NCBI RefSeq assembly: GCF_028737255.1
Contig: NZ_JAQZAN010000018.1
Location: 62,001-126,000 of the forward strand
Direction: 5' to 3'
From: Actinomycetospora straminea
Lineage (GTDB): Bacteria; Actinomycetota; Actinomycetes; Mycobacteriales; Pseudonocardiaceae
Length of the DNA stretch: 64,000 nt
Part shown: piece by piece, positions 1-9,755 of the stretch
How positions within the stretch are numbered: the stretch's first letter is position 1
Layout: each line of letters begins with the position of its first letter
Made by a program: the position numbers and the translations under genes
Notes under the pieces: model-generated
What the model was told of the DNA's origin: nothing
Database searches by the model: none
The model's input: only the letters and a program-made list of their open reading frames with translations

Positions 1-71
1 GCCCGGTCGACCGCGCGGTACGACGACTCCGAGCCGTCCGTCCCGACGGCCACGGTCTGGTAGGCACCCAT
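1..71 (-). CDS. Universal stress protein, N-terminal fragment
   Basis: Only the first 23 codons lie in the window; the gene runs off the left edge. The ATG at 71 opens a peptide (MGAYQTVAVGTDGSES, then a Ser/Tyr-rich stretch) with the beta1 strand and G-T-D-G-S turn typical of the UspA fold, where the Asp contacts ATP in nucleotide-binding members. UspA proteins are cytoplasmic stress proteins. It is transcribed away from the lycopene cyclase gene, 64 bp upstream of it on the same strand. Family assignment rests on this short motif alone. Confidence 0.6.
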   Translation of the reverse strand, partial: MGAYQTVAVGTDGSESSYRAVDR

Positions 72-135
72 GGCGGCCCCTTCTCGTCGGTGGCGGGTCA
101 CGAACCCGTCACGATGCCGGTTCACGAGCGTACCG

Positions 136-1386
136 CTACTGCTCCGTTCGGACGCTCCGGGCCCCGAGGAGCGTTCCCCTGATCAGGTGGGCGCGCAGCC
201 GCGGTGTCAGCCGACCGAACAACGACGACATGGCCGCCACCGATGCGGTGACGTCCTCGCGCGCGTCGAGATACGCCCGGCGGTGCGCCGGCGGGAGGGT
301 GAAGAAGCGCTCGAAGAACGCCGGGACCTCCGCCGGCGGCATCGCCAGCAGCGTCTCCAGCCCGCGGCGGCGCAGGGCGTGCACGGTGACCGCGCCGGGG
401 GAGCGGATGACGCGCCGGGCCGCGCGGGCGACCCCGACCGGCTCGGTGCCCCCGCGCAGCGCGTCGGCGAGCACGGTGGCCAGGCGCGGCGCCAGGCGCA
501 GCGACGTCGCGAGGCTGAACCCCGACGCCGGGTGCACGAGCGGGTCGGCGGCACCGATCGCGACCACGCCCGACGGGGAGCGGTGCCGCGGCGAGTCGAC
601 GGGGAAGCGCACCTTCTCGACGTCGGCGGGCTCGTCGGGGATCTCCGCCTCGGCGAGGCCCGCGGCGCGCAGCCGGGCCCGCAGCCGCGCGCGCAGCTCG
701 GGCATCGGCAGCCCGGGGCGGCGGGCGAGCGAGGTCTCCTCGAGCAGCACGCGCTCGGCGTCGAGGGGGACCGCGTAGAGGAACGTCGGCCAGCCCGGGC
801 GGCCGTGCGCGGGACGCCAGTCCATGAACAGCAGCCGGTCCCCGCTGACGCGGGCGGCCACCTCGCGCGGCACGACGACGCCGAACGCCGTCTGCTCGGC
901 GCGCGGCGGCCCGGCGTCGAGCTCGCGCGCGGCGCCGCGGCGGGCCAGGGCCTGGCGGGCGCCGGTGGCGTCGACGACCACACGGGCGGTGACGCTCGTG
1001 CCGTCGTCGAGCAGCACCGCGGGGTGCCGCCCCGGCCCGGCCGGCACCGCACCGACGCCCCGGGCGCGGCGCACGGCGACGGCCGGGTCGGTGAGGTGCG
1101 CCTGCAGCGCCGCGGTGTCGAGCACGACGTACTCGTCGTCGAGCTCGTGGGTGCGCTGGGCGATCGCCACCCCCCGCCCGCGGGCGGCGACGACCTCGCC
1201 GGGCAGGTCGTCGGGCAGCTCGTGGGACCAGGCGCCGTAGGTGTGCGTCCACGGGCGGTGGGGCCTCGGGTCGACGATGAGGGTGCGCAGGTCGCGCGCC
1301 GCGCAGGCGCGCGCCAGCGACCGGCCGGCGGGACCGGCTCCGGCCACGACCACGTCGGCGACCGGCACGGCCGCACCGGGGCTCAC
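136..1386 (-). CDS. Lycopene beta-cyclase-like FAD enzyme (CrtY family)
   Basis: A predicted 416-residue flavoprotein that would cyclise the linear ends of lycopene. The N-terminus carries a Rossmann FAD motif (ADVVVAGAGPAG, about residues 10-21) followed by an acidic dinucleotide end (IVDPRPH). Further on are the cyclase-like segments GAWSHELPD, FMDWRPAHG, PTFLYAVPL and LEETSL, and the second FAD contact GAADPLVHPASGFSLATS, all in the order expected of CrtY/CrtL cyclases. The GTG start at 1386 is chosen because it overlaps the TGA of the upstream gene (GTGA), which implies translational coupling; the open frame extends further upstream but without homology. A second carotenoid gene (CrtU-like) lies near 53 kb, so the strain probably makes cyclic, possibly aromatic, carotenoids. 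The substrate is inferred from family only. Confidence 0.8.
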   Translation of the reverse strand: MSPGAAVPVADVVVAGAGPAGRSLARACAARDLRTLIVDPRPHRPWTHTYGAWSHELPDDLPGEVVAARGRGVAIAQRTHELDDEYVVLDTAALQAHLTDPAVAVRRARGVGAVPAGPGRHPAVLLDDGTSVTARVVVDATGARQALARRGAARELDAGPPRAEQTAFGVVVPREVAARVSGDRLLFMDWRPAHGRPGWPTFLYAVPLDAERVLLEETSLARRPGLPMPELRARLRARLRAAGLAEAEIPDEPADVEKVRFPVDSPRHRSPSGVVAIGAADPLVHPASGFSLATSLRLAPRLATVLADALRGGTEPVGVARAARRVIRSPGAVTVHALRRRGLETLLAMPPAEVPAFFERFFTLPPAHRRAYLDAREDVTASVAAMSSLFGRLTPRLRAHLIRGTLLGARSVRTEQ

Positions 1387-1796
1387 CGGTCGCGGTCCCG
1401 CTCCGACGCCTGGTCGGCTTCGGCCCGAGTCATCTCCTCGAGCGCCGCCCGGTCGGCCTTCGCCCGCGCGTTCCAGCGCCGCATCTCCGGCGGGTAGCCG
1501 GTGACCGTGACGTCGTGGCACGCGACCTTCACCGAGCGCGCCAGCTTCTCCGCCGCCTTCGGGGTGCCGACGCGCCGGCGGGTCCACTCGCCGTCGAAGG
1601 CCACGGCGACGACCGTCGTGTCGGTGGCCGTGGTCTCGGGCTCGACGTAGAACGCGACGCCCTCGCGGCTGCGCGCGAAGGCCCGGAGGTGCTCGAGATC
1701 CGCGCCCGTCGCCTCGCGGTCGAGCACCTGACGCTGCCCCCCGGCACCGACACCGCTCCCACCGCCGCCGCGGCGCCACCTGCTGAAGAGGCCCAT
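1383..1796 (-). CDS. Conserved small protein, unknown function
   Basis: A 137-residue protein that I do not recognise. It begins MGLFSRWRR, has a Gly-rich stretch, then a compact alpha/beta-looking domain (residues about 25-110, with VAFYVEPETT and VVAVAFDGEWTRR) and a charged C-terminus rich in Arg/Glu that may be helical. There is no signal peptide or membrane segment. The ATG at 1796 has a good upstream purine tract (GGGAGGG). Its stop overlaps the start of the lycopene cyclase gene by 4 bp, so the two are co-translated; that is the only clue to function. WTRRRVGTPKAAEK looks like a conserved actinobacterial family, but I cannot name it. Confidence 0.7.
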   Translation of the reverse strand: MGLFSRWRRGGGGSGVGAGGQRQVLDREATGADLEHLRAFARSREGVAFYVEPETTATDTTVVAVAFDGEWTRRRVGTPKAAEKLARSVKVACHDVTVTGYPPEMRRWNARAKADRAALEEMTRAEADQASERDRDR

Positions 1797-1863
1797 GTGA
1801 CCACCCTCCCGATCACCACCATTCTGCCCGTCCGCGGTTGAGGTGGCCGTTTACGTGATCCGG

Positions 1864-2637
1864 TCACGTGCTCCCGGTCGCGAGCAGGCCACCGTCGACG
1901 CGCACGGTCTCGCCGGTGATCCACGCCGCGGCGTCGGAGACGAGGAAGCCGACGAGCGCGGCGACGTCGCCCGTCGTGCCGAGGCGCCGCATGGGGTAGC
2001 GGGCGACGATCTCGTCCTCCTGGCCCGACCACAGCGCCTCGGCCATCCGCGTCTTGACCAGCGCGGGCGCGACGGCGTTGACGCGGATCGACGGCCCGAG
2101 CTCCCACGCCAGCTCCTCGGTGAGCCGGATCAGCGCCGCCTTCGACGCCCCGTACGCGCCGATCACGCCGCTGGAGCGGAATCCGCCGACCGAGGCCATG
2201 TTGACCACCGCGCCCCCGTGCTCGCCCATCCACGCCCGGTGGGCCTCCTGCACGAAGCCGAGGGCGGCGACGACGTTGACGTCGAAGATCTTCGACACCG
2301 CGCCGAGGTCGGCCTCCATGAGCGGGCCGTACTGCGGGTTGGTGGCGGCGTTGTTGACCAGCACGTCCAGGGACCCGAAGCGCTCCACCGCGGCGTCGAC
2401 CGCCCGCGCCCGGGCGGCCGCGTCGCCCGAGTTGCCGGCGACGGCGAGGACCCGGTCGGGCTCGTCCAGCTCGGCCACCGCCTCGTCGAGCTGGCCCGGC
2501 TTGCGGGCGGTCAGGGTGACGCTCGCGCCGCGGTCGAGCAGGTGGCGCGCGACGCCGAGGCCGATGCCCCGGCTGGCGCCCGTGACCAGCGCGGAGCGGC
2601 CGGCGAGATCCTGGGCGGGGGGAGTGGCCTCGGTCAT
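1864..2637 (-). CDS. SDR-family NAD(P)-dependent oxidoreductase (FabG-like)
   Basis: A 257-residue classical short-chain dehydrogenase/reductase. It has the cofactor motif TGASRGIG near residue 19, the NNAA motif, the catalytic Ser in NMASVGG, the Tyr-x3-Lys pair in YGASKAAL, and the C-terminal WITGETVRVDGG of 3-oxoacyl reductases. An Arg after the second strand (TARKPGQ) favours NADPH. It probably reduces a keto group on an acyl or alcohol substrate; the substrate cannot be read from sequence. The ATG lies six bases after a TAGGGT -10 element, so the mRNA is probably leaderless. It is divergent from the ABC-F gene with a 115-bp shared promoter region. Confidence 0.85.
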   Translation of the reverse strand: MTEATPPAQDLAGRSALVTGASRGIGLGVARHLLDRGASVTLTARKPGQLDEAVAELDEPDRVLAVAGNSGDAAARARAVDAAVERFGSLDVLVNNAATNPQYGPLMEADLGAVSKIFDVNVVAALGFVQEAHRAWMGEHGGAVVNMASVGGFRSSGVIGAYGASKAALIRLTEELAWELGPSIRVNAVAPALVKTRMAEALWSGQEDEIVARYPMRRLGTTGDVAALVGFLVSDAAAWITGETVRVDGGLLATGST

Positions 2638-2643
2638 GCGCGC

Positions 2644-2649
2644 ACCCTA
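2644..2649 (-). promoter_or_regulatory. -10 element of a probably leaderless SDR transcript
   Basis: On the minus strand TAGGGT is followed by six bases and then the ATG at 2637. Transcription from this hexamer would begin at or next to the start codon, and no ribosome-binding site precedes the ATG. Leaderless mRNAs with TANNNT boxes are common in actinobacteria. On the plus strand TACACT at 2677-2682 could serve the ABC-F gene. Confidence 0.5.
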
Positions 2650-2752
2650 GAGCCGAATCCGGGTGTGGGGCCCGCCTACACTGGGAGGGTCAGCGTGGCG
2701 CCGTGTTCCCGATCGGCGCCCGCACCGATCCCCGTCCTCGAGGACCTCCCCC

Positions 2753-4378
<1,626 letters not shown>

Positions 4379-4563
4379 CCCGGATCGGCGGGGGCGTGGC
4401 CCGACTCGTTAGGCCACGACACGAAGGATCCGACGAACGGCCGTCGATCAGGCCGATCGGCCCAACCGCTTACCGATCACGGGAATTGTGCCGTGGCGCA
4501 CACCCCCACTTTCGATCACCATGGGTCGACCGGACCTGCGGTCGGACGAGGGGTGAGATCGAG

Positions 4564-4773
4564 ATGGCCGATCTGAAGAAGGGTGCTCGGATCACCGGCA
4601 CCCAGCGTGACAAGCTCGCCACGGACCTGAAGAAGAAGTACGAGAAGGGCGCGAGCATTCGTTCCCTGGCCGAGTCGACCGGCCGTTCCTACGGATTCGT
4701 GCACCGCGTGCTGTCGGAGTCCGGGGTCACGCTGCGGGGGCGCGGGGGCGCCACGCGCACGAAGAAGAAGTAG
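4564..4773 (+). CDS. Small helix-turn-helix DNA-binding protein
   Basis: A 69-residue, very basic protein. The centre (residues about 28-55: YEKGASIRSLAESTGRS, then YGFVHRVLSES) is a resolvase/MarR-like helix-turn-helix, and the tail is Lys/Arg-rich (RGRGGATRTKKK), a nonspecific DNA-contact tail. This type of protein is highly conserved and abundant in actinobacteria as a putative nucleoid-associated or global regulator; its exact role is not known to me. The ATG at 4564 follows GAGATCGAG and gives the conserved MADLKKGARITG start. The 185-bp upstream gap (4379-4563) is less GC-rich than its surroundings and should hold its promoter. Confidence 0.8.
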   Translation: MADLKKGARITGTQRDKLATDLKKKYEKGASIRSLAESTGRSYGFVHRVLSESGVTLRGRGGATRTKKK

Positions 4774-4860
4774 CGCGACCGCCCCGTCCCCGGGGTACCC
4801 GCTCGCCGAGAGGACCCGGCGGACCACCACCCGCCGGCCCCGCGCCGCGTCCGTCCGCTT

Positions 4861-4882
4861 GACCTCGACCTTGGTCGAGGTC
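4861..4882. promoter_or_regulatory. Perfect 10-bp inverted repeat, probable operator of the ABC exporter
   Basis: GACCTCGACC, two bases (tt), then GGTCGAGGTC form a perfect palindrome of 22 bp. It starts two bases into a TTGACC -35-like hexamer (4859-4864) and ends 46 bp before the exporter start. Dyads placed between -35 and -10 are typical of MerR-family activators (ACCT-type arms), and the arms resemble such sites. No MerR gene is in the window, so the regulator is unknown. Confidence 0.5.
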
Positions 4883-4928
4883 GCACGCTCGCGGGGTACT
4901 CGGTCCTCACGAGCGACGGGAGCCGGCG

Positions 4929-6791
4929 TTGGACGCCTGGTCGTTGATGATGTCCGCCGCCCGGGCGGATCAGGTGCCCCGGTCGGTGCCGAAGGGGACG
5001 CTGCCGCGCATCTGGCGCTTCGCCGCGCGCCACCACCGGATGCTGGCGGTCTTCCTGCTGCTGGCGACCGCGTCGGCGGTGATCGGCGTGGCCACGCCCG
5101 TGCTCGCGGGGCGGGTCGTCACGGCGATCACGGGCCGCTCGGACGCGTCGGTCGTCGTCACGCTGGCGCTGGTCATCGCCGGCCTCGCCGTGGTCGACGC
5201 CGGGCTGACGCTGGGGGAGCGGTGGCTGTCGTCGCGGATCGGTGAGGGGTTGATCTACGACCTGCGCCTCGCGGTGTTCGGGCACGTCCAGCGCATGCCG
5301 CTGGCGTTCTTCACGCGCACGCGCACCGGGTCGCTGGTCAGCCGTCTGAACAACGACGTCATCGGGGCCCAGCGCGCCTTCACCTCGACGCTCTCGGGCC
5401 TCGTCACCAACGTCATCCAGCTGGTGCTCGCGGTCGTCGTCATGCTGGCGCTGGCGTGGCAGGTGACGCTGCTGGCGCTGGTCCTGCTGCCGGTCTTCCT
5501 GCTGCCCGCCCGGCGGATGGGGCGGCGCATCGCCGCACTGCAGCGCGAGTCGGCCGACCTCAACGCGGCGATGACCGGGCAGATGACCGAGCGCTTCTCC
5601 GCCGGCGGCGCGACCCTCGTCAAGCTCTTCGGGCGCCCCGAGGCGGAGGCGGCCGAGTTCGGCGACCGGGCCGACCGGGTCCGTGGCGTCGGGGTCCGCA
5701 CGGCCATGGTCAGCCGCGTCTTCCTCACCTGCCTCACCCTCGTCGCCGCGCTGGCCCAGGCGCTGGTCTACGGCCTCGGCGGCTGGTTCGCGGTCACCGG
5801 GCAGCTCGACGCCGGCACCGTCGTCAGCCTCGCGCTGCTGCTCACGCGGCTCTACGCCCCGCTGACGGCGCTCTCGACCGCCCGCGTCGACGTCATGAGC
5901 GCGCTGGTGAGCTTCGAGCGCGTGTTCGAGGTGCTGGACCTGCAGCCCGCCCTCACCGAGCCCGAGCACCCCACGCCCCTGCCCGCCGGCCCGCTCGGGG
6001 TCGCCGCCCGCGGGGTGCGGTTCACCTACCCGTCGGCGTCGTCGGTGTCGCTGGCCTCCCTGGAGGAGGTCACCCGGCTCGACGACCGCCGCGGCCACGA
6101 GGTCCTGCACGGCGTCGACCTGGAGGTGGCGCCCGGGCGGATGCTGGCGCTCGTCGGGCCGTCGGGCGCCGGGAAGTCGACCATCGCGTCGCTGCTGCCG
6201 CGGCTCTACGACGTCGACGAGGGGCAGATCACGATCGGCGGGGTCGACGTGCGCGACCTCTCCTTCGCCGACCTGCGCGGCGCCGTGGGCGTCGTCACCC
6301 AGGACGGACACCTCTTCCACGACACGGTGCGTGCCAACCTGCGCTACGCCGCGCCGGACGCGACCGACGAGGAGCTGCGCGCCGCGATGGTCCGCGCCCG
6401 CCTCGGGGAGCTGCTCGACGAGCTGCCGGCGGGGCTGGACACGGTGGTGGGGGAGCGGGGCCACCGGCTCTCCGGCGGCGAGCGCCAGCGCCTCACGATC
6501 GCGCGCCTGCTGCTCGCGTCGCCGCGGGTGGTGATCCTCGACGAGGCCACCGCCCACCTGGACTCGGAGTCGGAACAGGCCGTCCAGGAGGCGCTGACCG
6601 AGGCCCTCGTCGGGCGCACCTCGGTGGTCATCGCGCACCGCCTGTCGACGGTCCGCGCCGCGGACACGATCGCCGTCGTGGAGCACGGGCGCGTCGTCGA
6701 GCAGGGCACGCACACCACGCTGCTCGAGCGCGGCGGCCGCTACGCGGACCTCTACCACACCCAGTTCGCGCCGCCCCGCGCGGCGGCGTGA
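4929..6791 (+). CDS. ABC transporter, fused membrane and ATPase domains (exporter)
   Basis: A 620-residue half-transporter. Residues about 35-320 form a type IV exporter membrane domain with six predicted helices (AVFLLLATASAVIGVATPVL, VVVTLALVIAGLAVV, and so on). The C-terminal half is an ABC domain with Walker A GPSGAGKST (about 410-420), signature LSGGERQRLTIARLL (about 513), Walker B VVILDEATAHLD and the H-loop IAHRLSTV. It works as a homo- or heterodimer exporting a lipid, drug or peptide; no partner gene is adjacent, so a homodimer is likely. The TTG start at 4929 has a GGGAG box six bases upstream; ATGs at 4947 and 4950 are alternatives. A dyad operator lies just upstream. Confidence 0.85.
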   Translation: MDAWSLMMSAARADQVPRSVPKGTLPRIWRFAARHHRMLAVFLLLATASAVIGVATPVLAGRVVTAITGRSDASVVVTLALVIAGLAVVDAGLTLGERWLSSRIGEGLIYDLRLAVFGHVQRMPLAFFTRTRTGSLVSRLNNDVIGAQRAFTSTLSGLVTNVIQLVLAVVVMLALAWQVTLLALVLLPVFLLPARRMGRRIAALQRESADLNAAMTGQMTERFSAGGATLVKLFGRPEAEAAEFGDRADRVRGVGVRTAMVSRVFLTCLTLVAALAQALVYGLGGWFAVTGQLDAGTVVSLALLLTRLYAPLTALSTARVDVMSALVSFERVFEVLDLQPALTEPEHPTPLPAGPLGVAARGVRFTYPSASSVSLASLEEVTRLDDRRGHEVLHGVDLEVAPGRMLALVGPSGAGKSTIASLLPRLYDVDEGQITIGGVDVRDLSFADLRGAVGVVTQDGHLFHDTVRANLRYAAPDATDEELRAAMVRARLGELLDELPAGLDTVVGERGHRLSGGERQRLTIARLLLASPRVVILDEATAHLDSESEQAVQEALTEALVGRTSVVIAHRLSTVRAADTIAVVEHGRVVEQGTHTTLLERGGRYADLYHTQFAPPRAAA

Positions 6792-6834
6792 ACGATCACT
6801 CGGCGTGGTGTTCGCCTCCGGGACGACCCGGTCG

Positions 6835-6855
6835 CGGGCCCCTGCGAGGGGCCCG
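6835..6855 (+). terminator. Hairpin terminator after the ABC exporter
   Basis: GGGCCCCT (6836-6843) and AGGGGCCC (6847-6854) pair perfectly around a GCG loop, extended by one C-G pair. There is no U tract, as usual in high-GC actinobacteria. It separates the exporter from the ergothioneine operon; a TAGCGT hexamer near 6865 could be that operon's -10. Confidence 0.55.
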
Positions 6856-6942
6856 GGCCGCGTGTAGCGTCGTCGAGCAGTCCGTGTGCGTCCACCAGCG
6901 GCGCCGGCGCTCGCCGCCGGTGCCGGTCGATGAGGAGGCCCC

Positions 6943-8394
6943 GTGCCGGCACCTTCCGTGCGCTCCAGCAGCGCCGACGGCGCGGCCGTCCGGGGCCGCG
7001 TGGCCATCGACCCGAACGGTCCGGTCCCCGACCGGGCGGCGGCCGAGGCGTACGTGGCGTCGGTGTGCTTCAAGCACGGGCCGCCGCGGCTGGTCGGCAC
7101 CGAGCTCGAATGGCTCGTCCGCCACCACGACGACCCCACCCGCCCCGTCGACCCCGACCGGCTGGCCCGGGCCCTCGGCCCCCACGCCCCGGCCACGCTC
7201 TCGCCCCACCCGCCGTCGAACGGCTCCGGCCCCGCCCCGCTGCCCGCGGGCGGTGTGATCACCGTCGAGCCCGGTGGCCAGGTGGAGATCGCCAGCCCGC
7301 CCCTGCCCGGCCTCGGCGCCCTCGTCCGCGCCGTGCGCGCCGACCACGCCACGCTGCGCGGGCTCCTCGCCACCGAGGGCCTCGTCACCGCCCCCCGCGC
7401 CGGGGACGCGTTGCGCCCGCCGCGCCGCATCCTGCAGGTCCCGCGCTACGCGGCGATGGAGGCCACCTTCGACCGCATCGGTCCGCACGGGCGCACGATG
7501 ATGTGCTCGACCACCGCGGTGCAGGTGTGCGTCGACGCCGGCGAGGGCGGGGACGTCGCCCGCCGCTGGGCCGCGCTGCACGAGCTCGGACCCGTGCTGC
7601 TCGCCGCGTTCGCGAACTCCCCGGCGGTGCACGGACGGCGCACCGGCTGGAAGTCGTCGCGCTGGGCGGCCTGGATGGCCCTCGACCCGGAGCGCACCGG
7701 CCCGCCCCGCGTCCTCGGTCCCGATCCCGCCGCCGACTACGCCCGCCGGGCCCTGGACACCCGGCTCCTGTGCGTGCGTCGCGAGGGTGCCGACGGCGAC
7801 TCGTGGGCGGCGCCGGACGCGACGTTCGCGCAGTGGGTGGACGGCGCGCTCGCGCCCCCGCCCGGCCGCGCGGACCTCGACTACCACCTGACGACGCTGT
7901 TCCCGCCCGTGCGGCCGCAGGGCCACCTCGAGGTGCGCTACCTCGACCAGCAGGCCGGCGACGAGTGGGTCGTGCCGCTGGCCGTCGTGGCCGCGCTGAT
8001 GCACGACCCGGCGACGGTGGACCGGGCCCGCGCCGCCGCCGAGCCCGCCGTCGGCCGGTGGGCCGCCGCCGCCCGGCACGGCCTCGCCGACCGGGTGCTG
8101 CGCCGCGCCGCCGGCGACCTGTTCGAGCAGGCCCACCGCACCCTCGCCGGCCCCGCGTTCGCCGACCTGCCGCCCGACGTGCTCGAGCTCGTCGACCGCG
8201 TCATCGCCGAGCGCGTCCTGCGCGGACGGTGCCCCGCCGACGAGCCGCTCGACGCGGCCGAGACCTTCCTCCCGCCCGACCCCGCGCCGGTGATCCCGGA
8301 CGAGGTCGACGACCCGGTCGTCCTGGACACCTGGACCACCCTGGAGCCCCTGGACACCCCCGACGGCACCCGACCCGGAGGTGAGCGACCGTGA
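6943..8394 (+). CDS. egtA: Ergothioneine biosynthesis glutamate-cysteine ligase EgtA
   Basis: A 483-residue cytoplasmic enzyme of the GCS2/EgtA family that joins glutamate and cysteine to gamma-glutamylcysteine, the sulfur donor used by EgtB. Family features are the GTELEWLV segment near residue 50 (Glu pair for metal/ATP), the glutamate-binding region VEPGGQVEIASPP, and the MMCSTTAVQVCVDAG strand. It is somewhat longer than mycobacterial EgtA, mostly at the C-terminus (VIPDEVDDPVVLDTW and after). The GTG at 6943 has a strong AGGAGG six bases upstream. It is the first gene of the egtABCD operon and overlaps egtB by 4 bp (GTGA). Confidence 0.93.
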   Translation: MPAPSVRSSSADGAAVRGRVAIDPNGPVPDRAAAEAYVASVCFKHGPPRLVGTELEWLVRHHDDPTRPVDPDRLARALGPHAPATLSPHPPSNGSGPAPLPAGGVITVEPGGQVEIASPPLPGLGALVRAVRADHATLRGLLATEGLVTAPRAGDALRPPRRILQVPRYAAMEATFDRIGPHGRTMMCSTTAVQVCVDAGEGGDVARRWAALHELGPVLLAAFANSPAVHGRRTGWKSSRWAAWMALDPERTGPPRVLGPDPAADYARRALDTRLLCVRREGADGDSWAAPDATFAQWVDGALAPPPGRADLDYHLTTLFPPVRPQGHLEVRYLDQQAGDEWVVPLAVVAALMHDPATVDRARAAAEPAVGRWAAAARHGLADRVLRRAAGDLFEQAHRTLAGPAFADLPPDVLELVDRVIAERVLRGRCPADEPLDAAETFLPPDPAPVIPDEVDDPVVLDTWTTLEPLDTPDGTRPGGERP

Positions 8395-9749
8395 CCGCCA
8401 CGGACCCCGCACCCGACCGCACCGACCCTGCCGAGATCACAGCCCTGCGCCGCCGCCTCGCCGCCGAGCTGGCCGCGGCCCGCGCCCGCACCCGGGCGCT
8501 GACCCACGACGTCTTCGCTCCCGGCGACCCCGACATGACGCGCCAGCACTCGCCGCTGATGTCGCCGTTCCACTGGGACGTCGCGCACATCGCGAACATG
8601 GAGGACTTCTGGCTGGTGCGGCGGGGGTCGCCCACCAGCGAGATCACCGAGGGCGTGCGCGAGGACGTCGACGGCCTCTACGACGCCTTCACCAACCCGC
8701 GGGCCGGCCGCACGCAGCTCCCGCTGCTCGACCCCGCCGAGGCACGCGTCTACGGGGACCGGGTGCGCGAGCGCGCGCTGGAGCACCTCGAGGCCGGCGC
8801 GTTCGACGAGCGCCGCACGCTCGTTGGCGGGTTCCTGTTCTCCATGATCGTGCAGCACGAGCAGCAGCACGTGGAGACGATGCTCGCCACCCACCAGCTG
8901 CGCGCCGGCGCGCCGGTGCTGCACGCCGACCCGCCGCCGCCCGCGGTGGTGCCGGGCCTCGCGGGCACGGAGGTGTTCCACCCGGGCGCGACGTTCCCCA
9001 TGGGCACCTCCGACGAGCCGGCGGCGCTGGACAACGAGAAGCCAGCGCACCCGGTGACCGTGGCGGACTTCTGGCTCGACGCGGCGCCGGTGACCAACGC
9101 CGAGTACGCCCGGTTCGTCGACGACGGCGGCTACTCCCGCCGCGAGCTGTGGTCCGAGGCCGGCTGGGAGCACATCCGCGCCGAGGGCTGGACCGCGCCG
9201 ATGACGTGGGAGCGCGAGGACGGGCGCTGGTACCGGACGTCGTTCGGGGTGCGCGAGGAGATCCCGGCCGACCAGCCCGTGCTGCACGTGTGCTTCCACG
9301 AGGCCGCGGCCTACGCGGCGTGGGCGGGCAAGCGCCTGCCCACCGAGGCCGAGTGGGAGTTCGCCGCGCGTTACGACCACGCCACCGGCACCACCCGCCG
9401 CTTCCCGTGGGGCGACGAGGACCCGACGCCCGAGCGCGCGAACCTCGACCAGCGCCACCTGCAGCCCGCGCCGGTCGGCGCCTACCCGGCGGGCGCGTCG
9501 CCGCTGGGCGTGCACCAGCTCGTCGGCGACGTGTGGGAGTGGTGTGACTCGGGGTTCTCCGGTTACCCGGGCTTCGAGCCCTTCCCGTACAAGGAGTACT
9601 CCGAGGTGTTCTTCGGTGGCGACTTCCGCATGCTGCGCGGCTCGTCGTTCGGCGTCGGCACCCCGAACGCGCGCACGACCTTCCGCAACTGGGACCTGCC
9701 GATCCGCCGGCAGATCTTCTCGGGCTTCCGCTGCGCCCGAGACGCCTGA
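8391..9749 (+). CDS. egtB: Ergothioneine sulfoxide synthase EgtB
   Basis: A 452-residue non-haem iron enzyme that uses oxygen to couple hercynine (N-alpha-trimethylhistidine, from EgtD) with gamma-glutamylcysteine, giving the sulfoxide. The N-terminal DinB-like domain supplies the iron ligands: the HWDVAHIANMEDFW segment (about residues 62-75) and H156-x3-H160-x-E162 (HEQQHVE). The C-terminal formylglycine-generating-enzyme/FGE-sulfatase domain is clear (GATFPMGTSDEP, LPTEAEWEFAARY, GDVWEWCDSGF, FSGFRCARD). Length matches the family. GTG 8391 overlaps the egtA stop, indicating coupled translation. Confidence 0.95.
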   Translation: MTATDPAPDRTDPAEITALRRRLAAELAAARARTRALTHDVFAPGDPDMTRQHSPLMSPFHWDVAHIANMEDFWLVRRGSPTSEITEGVREDVDGLYDAFTNPRAGRTQLPLLDPAEARVYGDRVRERALEHLEAGAFDERRTLVGGFLFSMIVQHEQQHVETMLATHQLRAGAPVLHADPPPPAVVPGLAGTEVFHPGATFPMGTSDEPAALDNEKPAHPVTVADFWLDAAPVTNAEYARFVDDGGYSRRELWSEAGWEHIRAEGWTAPMTWEREDGRWYRTSFGVREEIPADQPVLHVCFHEAAAYAAWAGKRLPTEAEWEFAARYDHATGTTRRFPWGDEDPTPERANLDQRHLQPAPVGAYPAGASPLGVHQLVGDVWEWCDSGFSGYPGFEPFPYKEYSEVFFGGDFRMLRGSSFGVGTPNARTTFRNWDLPIRRQIFSGFRCARDA

Positions 9750-9755
9750 CCCACC

